Assembly: GCA_029204045.2 (NCBI GenBank)
Contig: CM055063.1
Coordinates: 27,039,721-27,103,720, forward strand
Origin: Tillandsia leiboldiana
Taxonomy: Eukaryota > Streptophyta > Magnoliopsida > Poales > Bromeliaceae
DNA length: 64,000 nucleotides
Direction of reading: 5' to 3'
Shown here one piece after another: positions 28,333-40,240 of this stretch. Positions within the stretch are counted from its first letter, which is position 1. Each line of letters begins with the position of its first letter. The notes beneath the pieces were generated by a model. That model worked only from the letters and a program-made list of their open reading frames with translations. It was not told where the DNA came from and searched no databases. A program made the translations under genes and the position numbers.

Positions 28333-30353
28333 ATGGTTGAAGGTGGAAACATCAACCGACCCCCGTTCTTCGATGGAACAAATTATGCGTACTGGAAAGT
28401 ACGGATGAAAGCCTTTTTAATTTCCATCGACGAACGGGTGTGGCAATCAATTGAATTAGGATGGTCTAATCCAACTGAATTTATTGGTGATGTTCGCACC
28501 TTAAAACCTAGGTCGAAATGGACCAAGGAAGAGTTAGATTCATCTTCTTACAATGGCAAGGGAATTAATGCTATCTTTAATGCCTTATCCCAAACTGAAT
28601 TTTCTCGCGTCTCGGCATGTGAGACTGCGAAAGAAATCTGGGATGTTCTTCAGGTTACACATGAGGGAACTAACCTCGTGAAGATTCAGAAACTGCAAAT
28701 GCTTACGAGCAAGTTTGACTCTATCTTAATGGCAGAAAATGAATCTTTCACGGACTACTATACACGATTGCAAGACATCGTAAACTCATGTGCTAATCTG
28801 GGAGAGAAGATTCCAGAATTTAAGATTGTAAGAAAATCTTAAGAACTCTTCCTGAACGATTTCGCCCAAAGGTTACTGCCATTGAAACTATTAAACACCC
28901 GGACGAAATACGTGTAGAAGAATTAGTTGGTTCATTACAAACTTATGAAATGACATTTACTACTAACAATTCTTCTGGAAAGGCATCCACTTCTAAGTCT
29001 TCAGGTTATGCGTTGAAAACAACTAAGGAAGAAGACGCGGATACGTCCTCCTCAGACGATGACGAGAACCTTTCTATGGAGGAATTTGAGAAGCAGCTCG
29101 CTCTCTTGACAAGGAAGTTTCGCCGCAACTTTCGAAGGGGTAATTCAAGCAAATCTCCATCCTTCGGAAAGTCGAACAAAGGCAAGGGTACTTCAGGTTA
29201 CAAGTCAAGAAAGCAAGAGAACTCCTCAAAGGATAAGAAAAGTTCAGAAGGACAACTACAATGCTTCAAATGTCGAGGCTACGGCCACATTGCAACGGAG
29301 TGTCCTAACAAGTATCCGGCAAAGAAGAAGGCGATGCAAGTCGTCACTTGGGATGACAACTCAACGTCAAATGAGTCGTCTTCGAGTGATGAAGAAAAGA
29401 GCTCCACCGCTTTCCACGCGTCCGTATCTTCACCCTTCATGTGCTTTATGGCAAATACATCTGAGTCGTTGTCCAACTCCACTGTTGAAAAGAATGCAAC
29501 GGACAACGAATTGGATGATTCGGAAGGTGAAGAATTTGCTCTAGCCTATCACAGATCTTTACGGGATTTAAAGAAACCGGCTAAGCAAAACAAGGGGTTG
29601 AGAGGGAGATTGCAGGATCTCGAAGAAGAAGTAAAAAGGGTAACTTCTCTCTCGACCGATCTTGAAGTGGAAAGGGATAAACTGATAAAAGAAAATGTTT
29701 CCCTTCAAGAGTCCAATGAGCAACTCGAGAAGAACTATATAGATATGGTGAACAAAGCGAACTATCTCTTGAAGCTCTACGGCGAGGCCCGACGGGAAAA
29801 ATTGGAAATGACAGAGACCATTTGCCAACTCAAGGATGACTTACAGCAATTTTCCTTAGGAAGGAGTAAGTTGGATAAACTTCTTGGTCTAGGTCAAACA
29901 AACAAGTTCGGCCTCGGATACAATCGAACTGAAGACAATTTTAGTTCGGTTGGGACAGTCTTTGTGCCTCAGTCGGTATCTCCTCCTCCGACACCGGAAA
30001 TCATGACAACCAACGACAACAAGCCTACTTCATCCTCTTCAGAATCGTCAAGCACAAAGGTATGTTTTCGTTGTAATTTTGCAGGGCACATTGGAAGAAA
30101 TTGCAAGATTGGAGCTCAAAGATCAAATCAACCACATCTTGCAACTGCTACCAATAAGTTCACTCCATGGAATTCAAAGAAGGATTTTCCTAAAGAAAAG
30201 GACATTGGTAGTACTTCAAACAAGACGATGACAAAAGAAAAAGACCAATCTTGCAAGACGTCTTCATCAAGGAAAACTTTTCAACCATTGCCAACATACT
30301 CCAAAACTCAAAAGGTTTGGGTATGCAAAGGTGAAACCCCTCCTTGTCTTTAA
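28333..30353 (+). pseudogene. gag: C1 gag, copy B (one-base A-run difference)
   Basis: Identical to the 16036-18057 gag except that an A run of five is four here (28833-28836), which stops the frame after 169 codons; the remainder is open again from 28950. Because the only change is a homopolymer length next to a gap-flanking contig, a sequencing error is more likely than true inactivation. Confidence 0.75.
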
Positions 30354-30422
30354 TCGTTCTTCGATTAAATCTTGTGTAGTTTATGTATACTATTTTCTTT
30401 TCTTCTTTTTCTTTTGGCCGAC

Positions 30423-32879
30423 CCGTCAACCATCTTTGGGAGGTAAATGGTACATTTTCTTATTGGTTGATGATTTCTCTAGGTTTTCTTGGGTAGCATT
30501 TTTAAAAGAGAAAGCCGATACGTTTGACTCTTTTCATGAGATTTGCCATCGTATTATGATTGAAAAGAATGAAAAGATCATTCGTGTTAGAAGTGATAGA
30601 GGTGGAGAATTCATAAATTCAAAATTCATTGATTTTTGCACTTCAAATGGAATTAAACATGAATTCTCGGCACCCTATACACCTCAGCAGAATGGTGTTG
30701 TTGAGCGCAAGAACAGGGTTGTTCAAGAGATGGCGCGTGTGATGCTTCATAGCCGGAATTTACCGCTACATTTTTGGGCTGAAGCTGTGAACACCGCTGT
30801 CTATGTCATTAATAGAGTTTACTTGCGCCCAGGAACTTTAAATACACCATATGAGCTGTGGTTTAGTAGAAAACCAATATCAAATATTTTCGTGTCTTCG
30901 GGAGTCGATGTTACATTTTACGTGATCGTGAAAATCTTGGAAAGTTCGACTCTCGAAGTGATGAAGGGATCTTTTTGGGTTATTCTACGAATAGCAGAGC
31001 ATATCGAGTATTTAACATTGAATCTAAGACGATCGTAGAATCTATAAATGTTAAAGTAGATGAAGCTTTTCACTTTGAAACTGGAAAATCTACCCTCGAT
31101 ATCTCTCTAGATGATGATTCTCCTGCTAGTGCATCTTCTCATAATAATACTTCCAATATTAATGATGCATCTAATGGTTCTTCTAGTTTATCTGATGTGC
31201 AGGAATCATCTCATGTATCTCCGAGTACTCCGTTTCAACAAACGTTACGAATCTCCAAGGATCATCCGGAATCGAATATTATTGGAGATCCACAAGAAGG
31301 AGTCAGAACTCGGAGGCAGTTGGTTTGTGGATTCGCTTGCTACGTATCTTTAATCGAACCAAAGAACATAGATGAAGCTCTTCAGGATGACTACTGGATT
31401 AAAGCAATGCAGGAAGAGCTCCATCAATTTGAGCGAAACAAAGTCTGGGAATTAACGAAGCCTCCAAAGCAACACAATGTGATAGGTACCAAATGGATCT
31501 TCAAGAACAAGAAAAATGAGGATGGTACTATCATCAGGAACAAGGCACGATTAGTTGCTCAAGGCTACTCTCAAGTAGAAGGTATAGACTTTGACGAAAC
31601 ATTCGCCCCTGTAGCTAGACTCGAGTCCATTCGTATACTATTTGCTATTGCTTGTCATTTTAAAATCAAATTATTTCAAATGGACGTTAAGAGCGCATTT
31701 CTAAATGGGTTTTTAAATGAGGAAGTTTATGTGGCTCAACCGAAAGGTTTTGTAGATCATAAACAACCTAACCATGTTTTTCGTTTGAAAAAGGCTCTTT
31801 ACGGTCTAAAACAAGCACCGCGAGTATGGTACGAAAGGTTAACAAAGCACCTTTTGGAGAAGGGCTATACTCGAGGGGGAGCTGATAGGACTCTCTTTGT
31901 GAAGCATTATCAAAGCAATTTCATTGTAGCACAAATCTATGTCGATGACATTGTATTTGGCGCAACAAGAGATAACGATGCTTCTAAATTCGCGGAGACC
32001 ATGGAAAGCGAATTTGAGATGTCCATGATGGGCGAATTGACTTATTTCCTTGGATTGCAAATTAAACAAAATGATGAAGGCATTCACTTGAGTCAATCCA
32101 AGTATGCAATGGAGTTGGTCAAAAAGTTTGATCTAGAAAATTGTAAAGATTTTCCGACTCCAATGGGAACTAGCCACAAGGGACTTGGAAGTGAATCACA
32201 TAGTGAGAATGTAGACGAGAAACTGTATCGAAGTATGATTGGAAGTCTACTTTACCTCACGGCTAGTCGCCCGGATATATCTTTTGGTGTTGGGATTTGC
32301 GCGAGATATCAATCAGCACCGAAGGAGGTTCACCTGAAAGCGGTGAAAAGGATCATCCGGTATATCAAAGGATCAATTAATTTCGGAATTTGGTATCCTA
32401 TGGGAACAAGTTTGGATATTGTTGGATACTCAGATGCCGATTGGGCAGGATCAGTGGATGATCGGAAAAGCACGAGTGGTGCATGCTTCTATCTTGGCCA
32501 TTGCCTTGTTGCATGGCACAGTAAAAAGCAGAACTGCATAGCACTCTCGACTGCCGAAGCGGAATACATTTCAGCTCGAAGTTGCTCAACTCAACTCATT
32601 TGGATGAAAAGCGTACTGAGCGACTTCCGCATTTCAGCATCTTCGGTAACAATACTTTGTGACAACACTAGTGCTATTAACATTTCTAAAAACCCTGTGT
32701 TGCACTCTAGAACAAAACATATTGAACTTAGATATCATTTTCTTAGAGAGCTAGTTGAATCAAATACTCTTCAACTTTCATATATTTCAACTGAGGATCA
32801 ATTAGCTGACATTCTAACAAAACCTTTGGATCAAAACGTTTTATTCATTTACGAAAAGCAATTGGGATGCTTTCCTTGA
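30423..32879 (+). pseudogene. pol: C1 pol, copy B (one-base run differences)
   Basis: Same integrase core, RT and RNase H as 18127-20584. A C run is one shorter near 30873-30875, shifting the frame between integrase and RT. Near 32833-32850 one A is missing and one T is added, compensating each other and changing a few residues just before the end. RT (YVDD) and RNase H motifs are complete. As for gag, homopolymer error is the likeliest cause. Confidence 0.75.
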
Positions 32880-33825
32880 AATAATCTTCTTTTTGAAATC
32901 TTTGCTTAGGATAGGTTTTGTATTTGTTTTTGTTTTGTTCATTATCTATGTTTGTTCATAGGACATTAATTGAGCATAGATCATAATTGACTTTAATTGC
33001 ATCTTTTCGCACATTTAGAAATTTATTATGCTTTTGCCATCATAATATTTCACTGTTGCAATGATCATTTATGTTAATTAAATCATCTTCTAAAGTGATC
33101 AAAGTCAATTTCTCTCTCTCTATGATCTCTTGGTATAGTCATTATCTTATTTGACTGCTTAGTCGAGTATGAAATCGAGATCAATATTTGGTTGAATACT
33201 TTATATCTTAAATAATTGATAGCCAATTGAGGGGGAGTCTTAGAAAAGGTAAAATGCTCAAAAGATGTGGAAAGAGTTACATCCCAATGAGGAGTGTGAA
33301 AACTACCACCACATGGAGGAAAGAGCTACCACCTCGGTCGTCCGAGTATTGTGTGCAGCTACCACATGTATACCAAGCATGGTTGTTCAAATTTTGATTA
33401 AGTAAAATGCATGTTGAAATACTTGACTCTGTCAAATTTCAAGGTTGGTATACGGTGGGTTTTTAATGAAAGATGCTCAAAGAGCCACTCTCTTCAACAG
33501 ATTGTCTAGATACATTATCTACTATATTTGGGATTTCAAACATCTATTGATCTTTGTATTTCATTTTCTTTACTGAATTGATGATTTGATAAAGGCATTA
33601 CTCATAAGATCAAGTTAGATGTAATTGAAGGTGTTCAACTTTAAGGGATTTAATTTTTGTAAATTTTCGTTTCATTTTTGGATATTATTGATAGATTTGG
33701 CATAATCTAATTCTTGTTGTATGAAACGATGATTTTTGTTTAAAGTTGATACACATTTGTGCTTACAATCTTTTTCTGGTTTTTCTTGAATTTCTCTGAA
33801 ATTTTCTAAAGAAAAAGTTGGGGCC
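32880..33825 (+). other. C1 noncoding region after pol (copy B)
   Basis: Same as 20585-21530, with the purine run GAGGGGGAG near 33229. No gene seen. Confidence 0.6.
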
Positions 33826-33994
33826 GATCCGGATCGGGCTAGATGATCCGGATCCCGAACGCAGGAATTCTTCTGCGGGCTGACGATCCGAATTGTATTT
33901 GCCGATCCGGATCCCGAACGCAGTTTCTCACTGCGGGTAGCCGATCCGGATCGCAGTTATGAACTGATCCGGATCGCGGCTAGGTTTTATAAAG
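33826..33994 (+). promoter_or_regulatory. Internal palindrome cluster and TATA-like box (copy B)
   Basis: Five GATCCGGATC palindromes from 33826 onward, ending just before TTTTATAAAG at 33985-33994, base for base as in copy A. Confidence 0.7.
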
Positions 33995-34110
33995 AACGAA
34001 AGGGGTTTTTGATTTCTTTACTCCAATCTTTTGTTCCAAAGTTTCCAGAGCCTCTCTCTCTAGATTTCATCCTTCCTGGAAGCTTTCAAACTCAAGTTCT
34101 TCAACTCCAA

Positions 34111-34495
34111 GTAAGTTTTATTGATCAAAATCTCGGTTTTTCACCGTTTTTCTCTTTTCCTCCTCAAACGTGATGAATTTCATGGATCAATTTTGTTTGT
34201 GGATGGTTTTTGATCAAATTTCTTTTGAAATAAGAACTCTGGGTAGATTAGTTTTGATTATATGCTAGGTATTCTCCTGATTAACGGATTTTTAGGCTTC
34301 GATTTCTAAAATTTCGGTTTTAGGGCATATAATAAGGATTTTCGAAAATCATGCAATTGATCTATTTTTAAAAATCCTTTTGCAAAAATAATTTGATTCT
34401 TAGTTTTTCTACATGATTATGATTGTCTGGGTACAATTTTTTCAATCTTTGAAAATTAACAATTTTTAATGTGTTCTTGAGTTGGTTTTTCACAG
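34111..34495 (+). other. Candidate intron in accessory ORF leader (copy B)
   Basis: GTAAGT at the start and TTTTTCACAG at the end, 385 bp, T-rich. It ends 74 bp before the ATG at 34570. Confidence 0.5.
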
Positions 34496-34569
34496 GACAA
34501 TTTCTCTAAACTTAAAGCACTAGAATCAACAGGAGATAACTCTCTTGGTTAATCCTGCTACTGGTCACA

Positions 34570-35133
34570 ATGGTGCACAAGAGTACATCTGTAAAAGAGA
34601 AACCGGATGTTTCAATAGGAGATAAGACAACCGAAGGCAGGGAGGACAGTTCAGAGTACGATACGGAAGAATGGGATGAATTCTTCAAAGATGTTCAACA
34701 GAAGATTGATGAGGAAAACAGGAAATCTGTCAAAGGCAAAAGGCTTATGAAATCTGCATCAACAACTAAGCAATATACAAGACGAAAGAATGTCCTAAGA
34801 AGTGAAAGTTATCATAGTGGGTTTCTTACTAGAGCTCGCTCACTCTCTGGGGTTCTACAAACTGAATCTCCATGGGTTAAAGGATTGGATGCACCATCTG
34901 CTTCTAGACAGCATCCATCACACTCGAAAAGACAGGGTACAGACACTGCTGTATTGGAGTCGCTTCGCCAGGAACAACAAAGACTCTCTGCTGCACAAGA
35001 GAGGATATCGAAAGAACTTCAGCAAATCCCCTCTGAACACAAGAAGATCAAGAAGAAGTGTTCAACTATTTCGACAATGCTTAAAGGGATTTTGAGCAAG
35101 CTGAGTTGTACCAGCTCAGACTCCTCCGACTGA
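34570..35133 (+). CDS. Accessory ORF of C1, function unknown
   Basis: 187 codons, intact in this copy, in the position where some Sireviruses carry an envelope-like or other extra gene. The product is hydrophilic: an acidic N-terminal part (SEYDTEEWDEFFKDVQQK, residues about 28-45), a basic middle (KQYTRRKN), and a C-terminal segment likely to be a short coiled coil (LRQEQQRLSAAQERISKEL, about 130-148), ending in lysines and serines. I see no signal peptide, membrane segment, zinc motif or catalytic motif, and I do not recognise the family. The TATA-like box, CT-rich leader and candidate intron upstream suggest its own transcript. It could be an element gene or a captured host fragment; sequence alone cannot decide. 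Confidence 0.6.
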   Translation: MVHKSTSVKEKPDVSIGDKTTEGREDSSEYDTEEWDEFFKDVQQKIDEENRKSVKGKRLMKSASTTKQYTRRKNVLRSESYHSGFLTRARSLSGVLQTESPWVKGLDAPSASRQHPSHSKRQGTDTAVLESLRQEQQRLSAAQERISKELQQIPSEHKKIKKKCSTISTMLKGILSKLSCTSSDSSD

Positions 35134-35974
35134 ACTGCACCTTCCTTTTCTTTTTGTGCAAGATTATGACTTTAGGATTTAGTTTTATACTTACTTTAGC
35201 GTAGTTCTCAGGTTTTATGTTTTATTAGAACTTTTCACTCTCCTAACATTTCGTAGTCTTAACTACATTTTGGCTTTGTTTTGTGACAAAAAGGGGGAGA
35301 GAGTTAGAGAGAACTTTGAACAATGAATGATGAAATATCAAGGTAAGTATGAAGTAGGTAAGTATGAAGTATGATCTCTACAATGAATGATGAAATATCA
35401 AGGTACAATAATGATGATGTGAATGAACATCAAGGTAAGGGAACTTGAACAATGATTGTGAAAATCTTGATGATGAAGATTTTGTATACATCAAGGTAAG
35501 TATCTCTTCAACTTCAACTTTGGTTTTCATCTTGTGATTGTTTGCATGTCTCGACTAACTATTCGACTAACTATTTGGACATGTATTATTACTAACAAGT
35601 TGATGTTGGACTAACATTGTGTGACATTTGGTTTTTAGTTGCATAGAAGATATGTTGGTTTTTGACTATGATTCTCTTACATATCTGAATTCTCTCAAAT
35701 GTCATGATGATTACATAAACTCTATCTCTGTACTAGGTTTTGTATGCTAAATATTCTTGAGGTATCTAACGATCTCTTTTTGTCAAGAATGTTTTCTTTG
35801 TGCAGAGAGTACAGATGTCTAAGTCTAGAGTCTGTTTTAGGAGTTTATCTCATGTTTTTAAATTTTTGGATCTCCATTGTAAATTTTTGTTGTATGGTGA
35901 TAGCAACAAAAATATCTTTTTGAATTTTCTTTAGTGGATCTGTGTTTTGTCACGAAACCGCCAAAGGGGGAGAT
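35134..35974 (+). other. C1 3' untranslated region and polypurine tract (copy B)
   Basis: Purine runs AAAAAGGGGGAGAGAG (about 35288) and CAAAGGGGGAGA (about 35962-35973); the latter abuts the 3' LTR. Confidence 0.75.
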
Positions 35975-37320
35975 TGTTACGGAATTTGAGTTGGCGTAGT
36001 TTCGTGAAAGTCTCAAGTCTTGAAGATTGAAGGTGAAGAAAGTTGGATCGTTTAACTCAATCTCAAGAAAGAAGAATTCAAAAGGATCAGGTATGTTTAA
36101 CTAAAGATTTTGTGTGATCCGAATACTTCTTGTAGTGTAGAAACACTTGGAAGAATCTTTCATTGCATAAAAATCAAAAACTGGACTTGGGACATGTTCA
36201 GGATCGGATCAGGTTGTTCGATCCGGATCCCGAAGGTGGTTCGTTCATACACCAGTTCAATCCGGATCGTAGCCTCTTGATCCGGATCCCGAACACTTAG
36301 TTTACCATCTTCCTTGAACGATCCGGATCAGGCTTCGCAATCCGGATCCCGAACGTTGATGTTTGGTGAACTGTATGAACGATCCGGATCAAGCACTTCG
36401 ATCCGGATCCCGAACCTTCGTTTTTCTGGAACTGGCTGACTCGTTACGACGATCCGGATCACAGCTAGTCCGATCCGGATCGCCGTCCGTAAAATTTCCA
36501 GAAATGTTAGGTTTTTGATTCTTATCTCCTTCCTAGGGTTTCTAACCTATAAATAGACCCTATGACTCTTTTTCTAGGGCTAATCCACATAGTCAATAGC
36601 CGTCATTTTCATATATCATTTTATACGGCTATAGATCCACACATATAGAGAAGAAAGGAAATCATTAGAGAATACTCTATGTTTCTTCATCTATATTGAT
36701 TAGTTTGATTCTAGGTTTTCATACTCACATCTTGAGTTGAATCAAACTAATGAATACTTAGATGGTATTTTCGATCTATCTTTGATCTAAGTATTCGGCG
36801 GATCATCACCACCCAAAACAACGATTTACCCCAAAAATCGGCGCGTGGATTCGCGTGTCCTTGTGGATTCAAGGTTCAACCGCTCTCGTGGATTCGGAGC
36901 GAGGCACGTTCGTGGATTCGAAGGGTGCTATTGGGTGAAGACCGTGGATTCGGTCGGACGTCGTGGATTCGACGTTGGACGCCGTGGATTCGGCGTTGGG
37001 CGCAGATCGTGGATTCGAGAAGCGTCGCGGAGCGAGCGGAGAAGATCCTCTAGGAGCGTATGGAAAAGGTTGAGTCGTAAGTGTGTACGGTAAATCACCT
37101 TGTACGTGTTTTAATTCTAGTGGATTTCTGCCGTGTTATCGGTCCCGTGGTTTTTTACTCCGGTGATGGAGTTTTCCACGTAAAAATCTTGCATATTATT
37201 TTTATTTCCGCATTGGGTTTTTATCGCAATGATTTTTTGAGTGTTTATGCGTTTACACCTATTCACCCCCCTCTAGGTGTTTTTTCCCCTATTTAGATCC
37301 GTATTACATATAACCCAACA
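35975..37320 (+). repeat. C1 3' LTR (copy B), the better-quality 3' LTR
   Basis: 1346 bp, TGTTACGG to AACCCAACA, followed by TSD GATCT. It differs from the 5' LTR at 14657 at about eight positions by my reading, about 0.6 percent. Confidence 0.95.
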
Positions 37321-39120
37321 GATCTTTGGGTATTTCTCTGTTTGGTTGTCACCACCAAGTTGTGATCGTGGTGACCGTGTGTTATCAGGACCTTGAACCC
37401 AGAATGTTTTTGGACACTCATGATTTTAGTAAACCAGTGTTTTTCCTTCCGAATTTCTAGGGGTCGCCGAAGCCTGTTCTTGTTTGATTGGGCGGAGGCA
37501 TTAACCCTTGGGAGTCCGGAAAATAAACTTGTTTTTAACTGATTTTCTCAAGAACTAAAATCTATAAAAGTTGGTTTTCTCAATTCAAGACGGTATTTTA
37601 TAAAAAAAGGTCACCTTTTCTCCTAAATTGTTCCTCACCCGACAGGGGTGAGTGATCTGGGTTCTAAGGGCTGATTTCTTTCTAGGGTCGAAAGCAACGA
37701 GAGGCTACGCCTATAGCCTGTTCTTGTTTGTTTGGGGTCGTAGGTATTAGTCTCCCGGGGTTTTCGGACCCTCCGCTATTTGGTTGTAGAGCATTTCCAG
37801 CCCGTGAGTTTAGCTTGTTGTGTTGGTTTCCCACTTTAACCGAGGGAGCCGAATCCCTGAACGGTAAGGGATCGAGAACTTCGATAGGCTAAGCCTAGAG
37901 TCTGTTCTTGTTTGATTGGGGTTCTAGGCACCGGCCTAACGAGATTCTCGGACCCTTGCTGCGTCAGACGGTTCTTCTCGTCTATGAGTGGGGTGTCGTT
38001 TTGGGAGCCGTTTGGGCTGACGGCGGTCCCAGTGGTTGTGTACTTTCTTTTAGTGGGTTAGCTTTCTGAGATCAAGTTGTGGAGTCTTTCTCCGACTGAG
38101 TTATGCTAGTTGAGCATTGAGTTCCGATCTGTTTGATCGTGGATTATAGCCTGCTGAGACTGAGGTTTTATGCCAGTTGTGAGATACTTGAGTTCGCGGG
38201 GTCGCTCCCCGCGAGCTACGCTCCGGATGCGATGATGATACCGAGCCTGACGAGGCTGCGATGAGGTTACTGAGATAGTCCTTGAGGGACACCCTACGTA
38301 AGACCAAGCCCTGTTTGGGCATGAGTGGCAGTAGATGAGCGCAGGCTTGACTGGTCCAAAGAGGGACAGTCATTGAGATTGGGTGATATGTGAGAGTGAG
38401 TTTCATAGCATGTTCATAGATGAGTTTTACCTTGAGCATGATACTTGAGACATATTAGCAGTAGCGAGTGGAGGCATACCATCATCTGTGTTTTTCCCTT
38501 TTGAGCATAGTAGATAGAGGCATGATAGCTGCAGATACTTTTCCAGCTTAGTTTTCATTATCTCAGTCTTTTTCTGTTATCTTGCCTCTAGTAGACTTAG
38601 TGGGCAGACTGTGGGTCTTGGAGACGGTACCCACTGAGAACTACAGTAGGATGTAGTTCTCACACCCTCTGTCGGTGACAGGTTGCTGAGGCTTTTCCTT
38701 CCGTTCTTGCCCGAGCTGGCGCGACGGACCGAGGACAGGGAGTCGCGAGATAGTTCCCTACCAGCATAGTTCTTTTAGAGTGAGGTAGATGTACCATCCC
38801 GGACTGTTGGATTCACTGTGTATTGTTATATTTCTAGTTTTAGTTATCTCCCTTTTTGGATTCGTAGATGTTGTATAGGTGGATTTTTATTTGTATCTGA
38901 CCTTGTATTATTCAGGTATTTGGGGAGATGGACTTTGTATTTATTTTCAGCTTATTAGTAGTTTGATTTTTATGTTACAGCTTTTATTTTCCGCTCTGAT
39001 ATCTGTGTAGCTGTAGTTCTATCTTTTGCAGGTTAGACGCTTCGTCGGTGCGGGGCTTCCCGTGTCGACGGCGGATCTGTTGGCGAGCCCGGGTCGCAGT
39101 TTCGACCCCGGGGCATGACA
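37321..39120 (+). repeat. S2 LTR, 3' part with shared LTR motifs
   Basis: Carries the core motif three times (37476, 37720 with one mismatch, 37904), the CCTACGTAA / GCGCAGGCTTGACTGG blocks (about 38292-38355), the perfect stem-loop at 38635-38662 and a terminal hairpin (GGGTCG / CGACCC, about 39091-39108) just before the LTR end. Confidence 0.85.
38635..38662 (+). other. Conserved LTR stem-loop (S2 copy)
   Basis: TGAGAACTAC (38635-38644), loop AGTAGGAT, GTAGTTCTCA (38653-38662): a 10-bp perfect stem. Flanks GAGACGGTACCCAC before and CACCC after are also conserved. Confidence 0.75.
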
Positions 39121-39670
39121 TATACAACTCGAAAAAAGAGCAAATACAAATATGTTTCGGAAGAGAAAAAGTCGTGGTCGGAACACTCGGTTGGGGGTCG
39201 AAATACATGGCCACCATCAAGTTGGCAGCGATAAGAAAAGATCCAAAGTTGCAGGATCGAACACTGCCTTTTGAAAATTGAGACACCCGACCACCTTTGG
39301 AGCCGACGGAAGGGGAGAGAGAATATAAAGTGACAATTAGCTCCCCAAGTCCCTGCATCTAACGGGAAGGGATCGTGCTGTTCCTCGTCGAAAAGAAGGC
39401 ACCTGACCGCGCGAAGAGACCGGTCGTAACATGGCAAGGCGTCTCCCCATTGGAAGCTGGACGTTCAAATGGCTCAAACTCCTCATACTATAAAGGATAG
39501 AGGCAAAAGGTCAACCTTTCCCCATAAGGATTTTCTTAATAACAACTAGTCGTAAGTAGCAAAAAATCAGCTAGACCACCTCTCGTAAGGTCCCAGATCG
39601 GTAGATCACACACTGGGGTTGTCCCAAGAGAGACCCTTTTGGAACTCCAAGGTAGGAAGGAACCTCTATC
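39121..39670. other. Unclassified sequence between S2 and S3
   Basis: About 550 bp following the S2 TSD. It has a TATA-like ACTATAAAGG near 39488 and CCCCATTGG near 39445, as in LTR promoters, but no LTR terminus I can identify and no recognisable coding domain. It is probably a remnant of an older element, and the continuation of the 13046-13197 sequence that S2 split. Confidence 0.4.
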
Positions 39671-40177
39671 TGTGGTGACCCGAATCCCCGTGGATGTTAG
39701 CAACGTCGTCAGCGGTTTGTAGACACCCATCTTGTGTGTTGGAGGCGTTTGCATGCAAAACGGACGTGAGGAATGGACTCATCGCGAAAAACCGAAGAAA
39801 ATAGTGGATTTTCAGCTTTGGACCCTGTTTCGGGCGCTCTAAACCGGATTCGGGCGCCCGGTTCTTTGGACACTGTAGCGGGCGGGCGCGGGTCAGCGCA
39901 GCATGGCGACCGAGGGCAGGACACGCGGTAGCGCCTGATTGGGCATGCTGCAGCCTCGGGCGTGGAGCGGATAAGGCGGACACGCAACGACGCCTCATTG
40001 GTGGAGCGCGCGTGCGTGTCAGGTAGCGCGCGGAGTCCCTGTACGCGGGACCGTGGCGCGCTGTGATTCGCCGAGCCCAACCACCCGCCAGGCGACGCAT
40101 GGCGCAAACGGAACGGTCGATCGAGAATTCGGGCGCACGTCGAATGATCGCCACGTGTCCCTCCCCTGCGTCCGAAT

Positions 40178-40240
40178 GTTTCGGGCGCCCGAAACCTGCC
40201 CCAAAATCTGAGTTTTGGGCATTTTGTGAGCCTATAAATA
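40178..40240 (+). promoter_or_regulatory. Palindrome and TATA box of S3
   Basis: GTTTCGGGCGCCCGAAAC (40178-40195) is a perfect 18-bp palindrome; TATAAATA follows at 40233-40240. GCCACGTGTC lies just upstream at 40150. Confidence 0.65.

Larger units (their letters stand above)
26955..37320 (+). mobile_element. Copia C1, copy B
   Basis: LTRs at 26955-28299 and 35975-37320. The right flank is the TSD GATCT, but the left flank reads GGGCT where copy A has GATCT, a difference inside the indel-rich contig end. Internal sequence and deletion junction equal copy A. Probably the same insertion as 14657-25015 and not a second element. Confidence 0.85.
25384..37587 (+). repeat. Duplicated block, copy B
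   Basis: Starts at the first base after the gap and repeats 13105-25283. Its first 1.57 kb (25384-26950) is full of one- to few-base indels relative to copy A; the rest is nearly identical. It even carries an error in the S2 TSD (GATAC for TATAC at 25471-25475). Confidence 0.9.
13198..39120 (+). mobile_element. Solo LTR S2, interrupted by Copia C1 and the assembly duplication
   Basis: It starts TGTGGTGTCCCGG and ends CCCCGGGGCATGACA, with TSD TATAC at 13193-13197 and 39121-39125. No primer site follows, so it is a solo LTR. With C1 and one duplicate copy removed it is about 3.25 kb (13198-14656 plus 37326-39120). That the two true outer ends lie on opposite sides of the N gap is strong evidence that the two copies are one locus. 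Confidence 0.85.

Noticed and set aside
25384..37587. Second independent insertion of C1
   Set aside because: The flanks on both sides are the same as for copy A and the outer S2 TSDs pair only across both copies, so one locus is the simpler reading.
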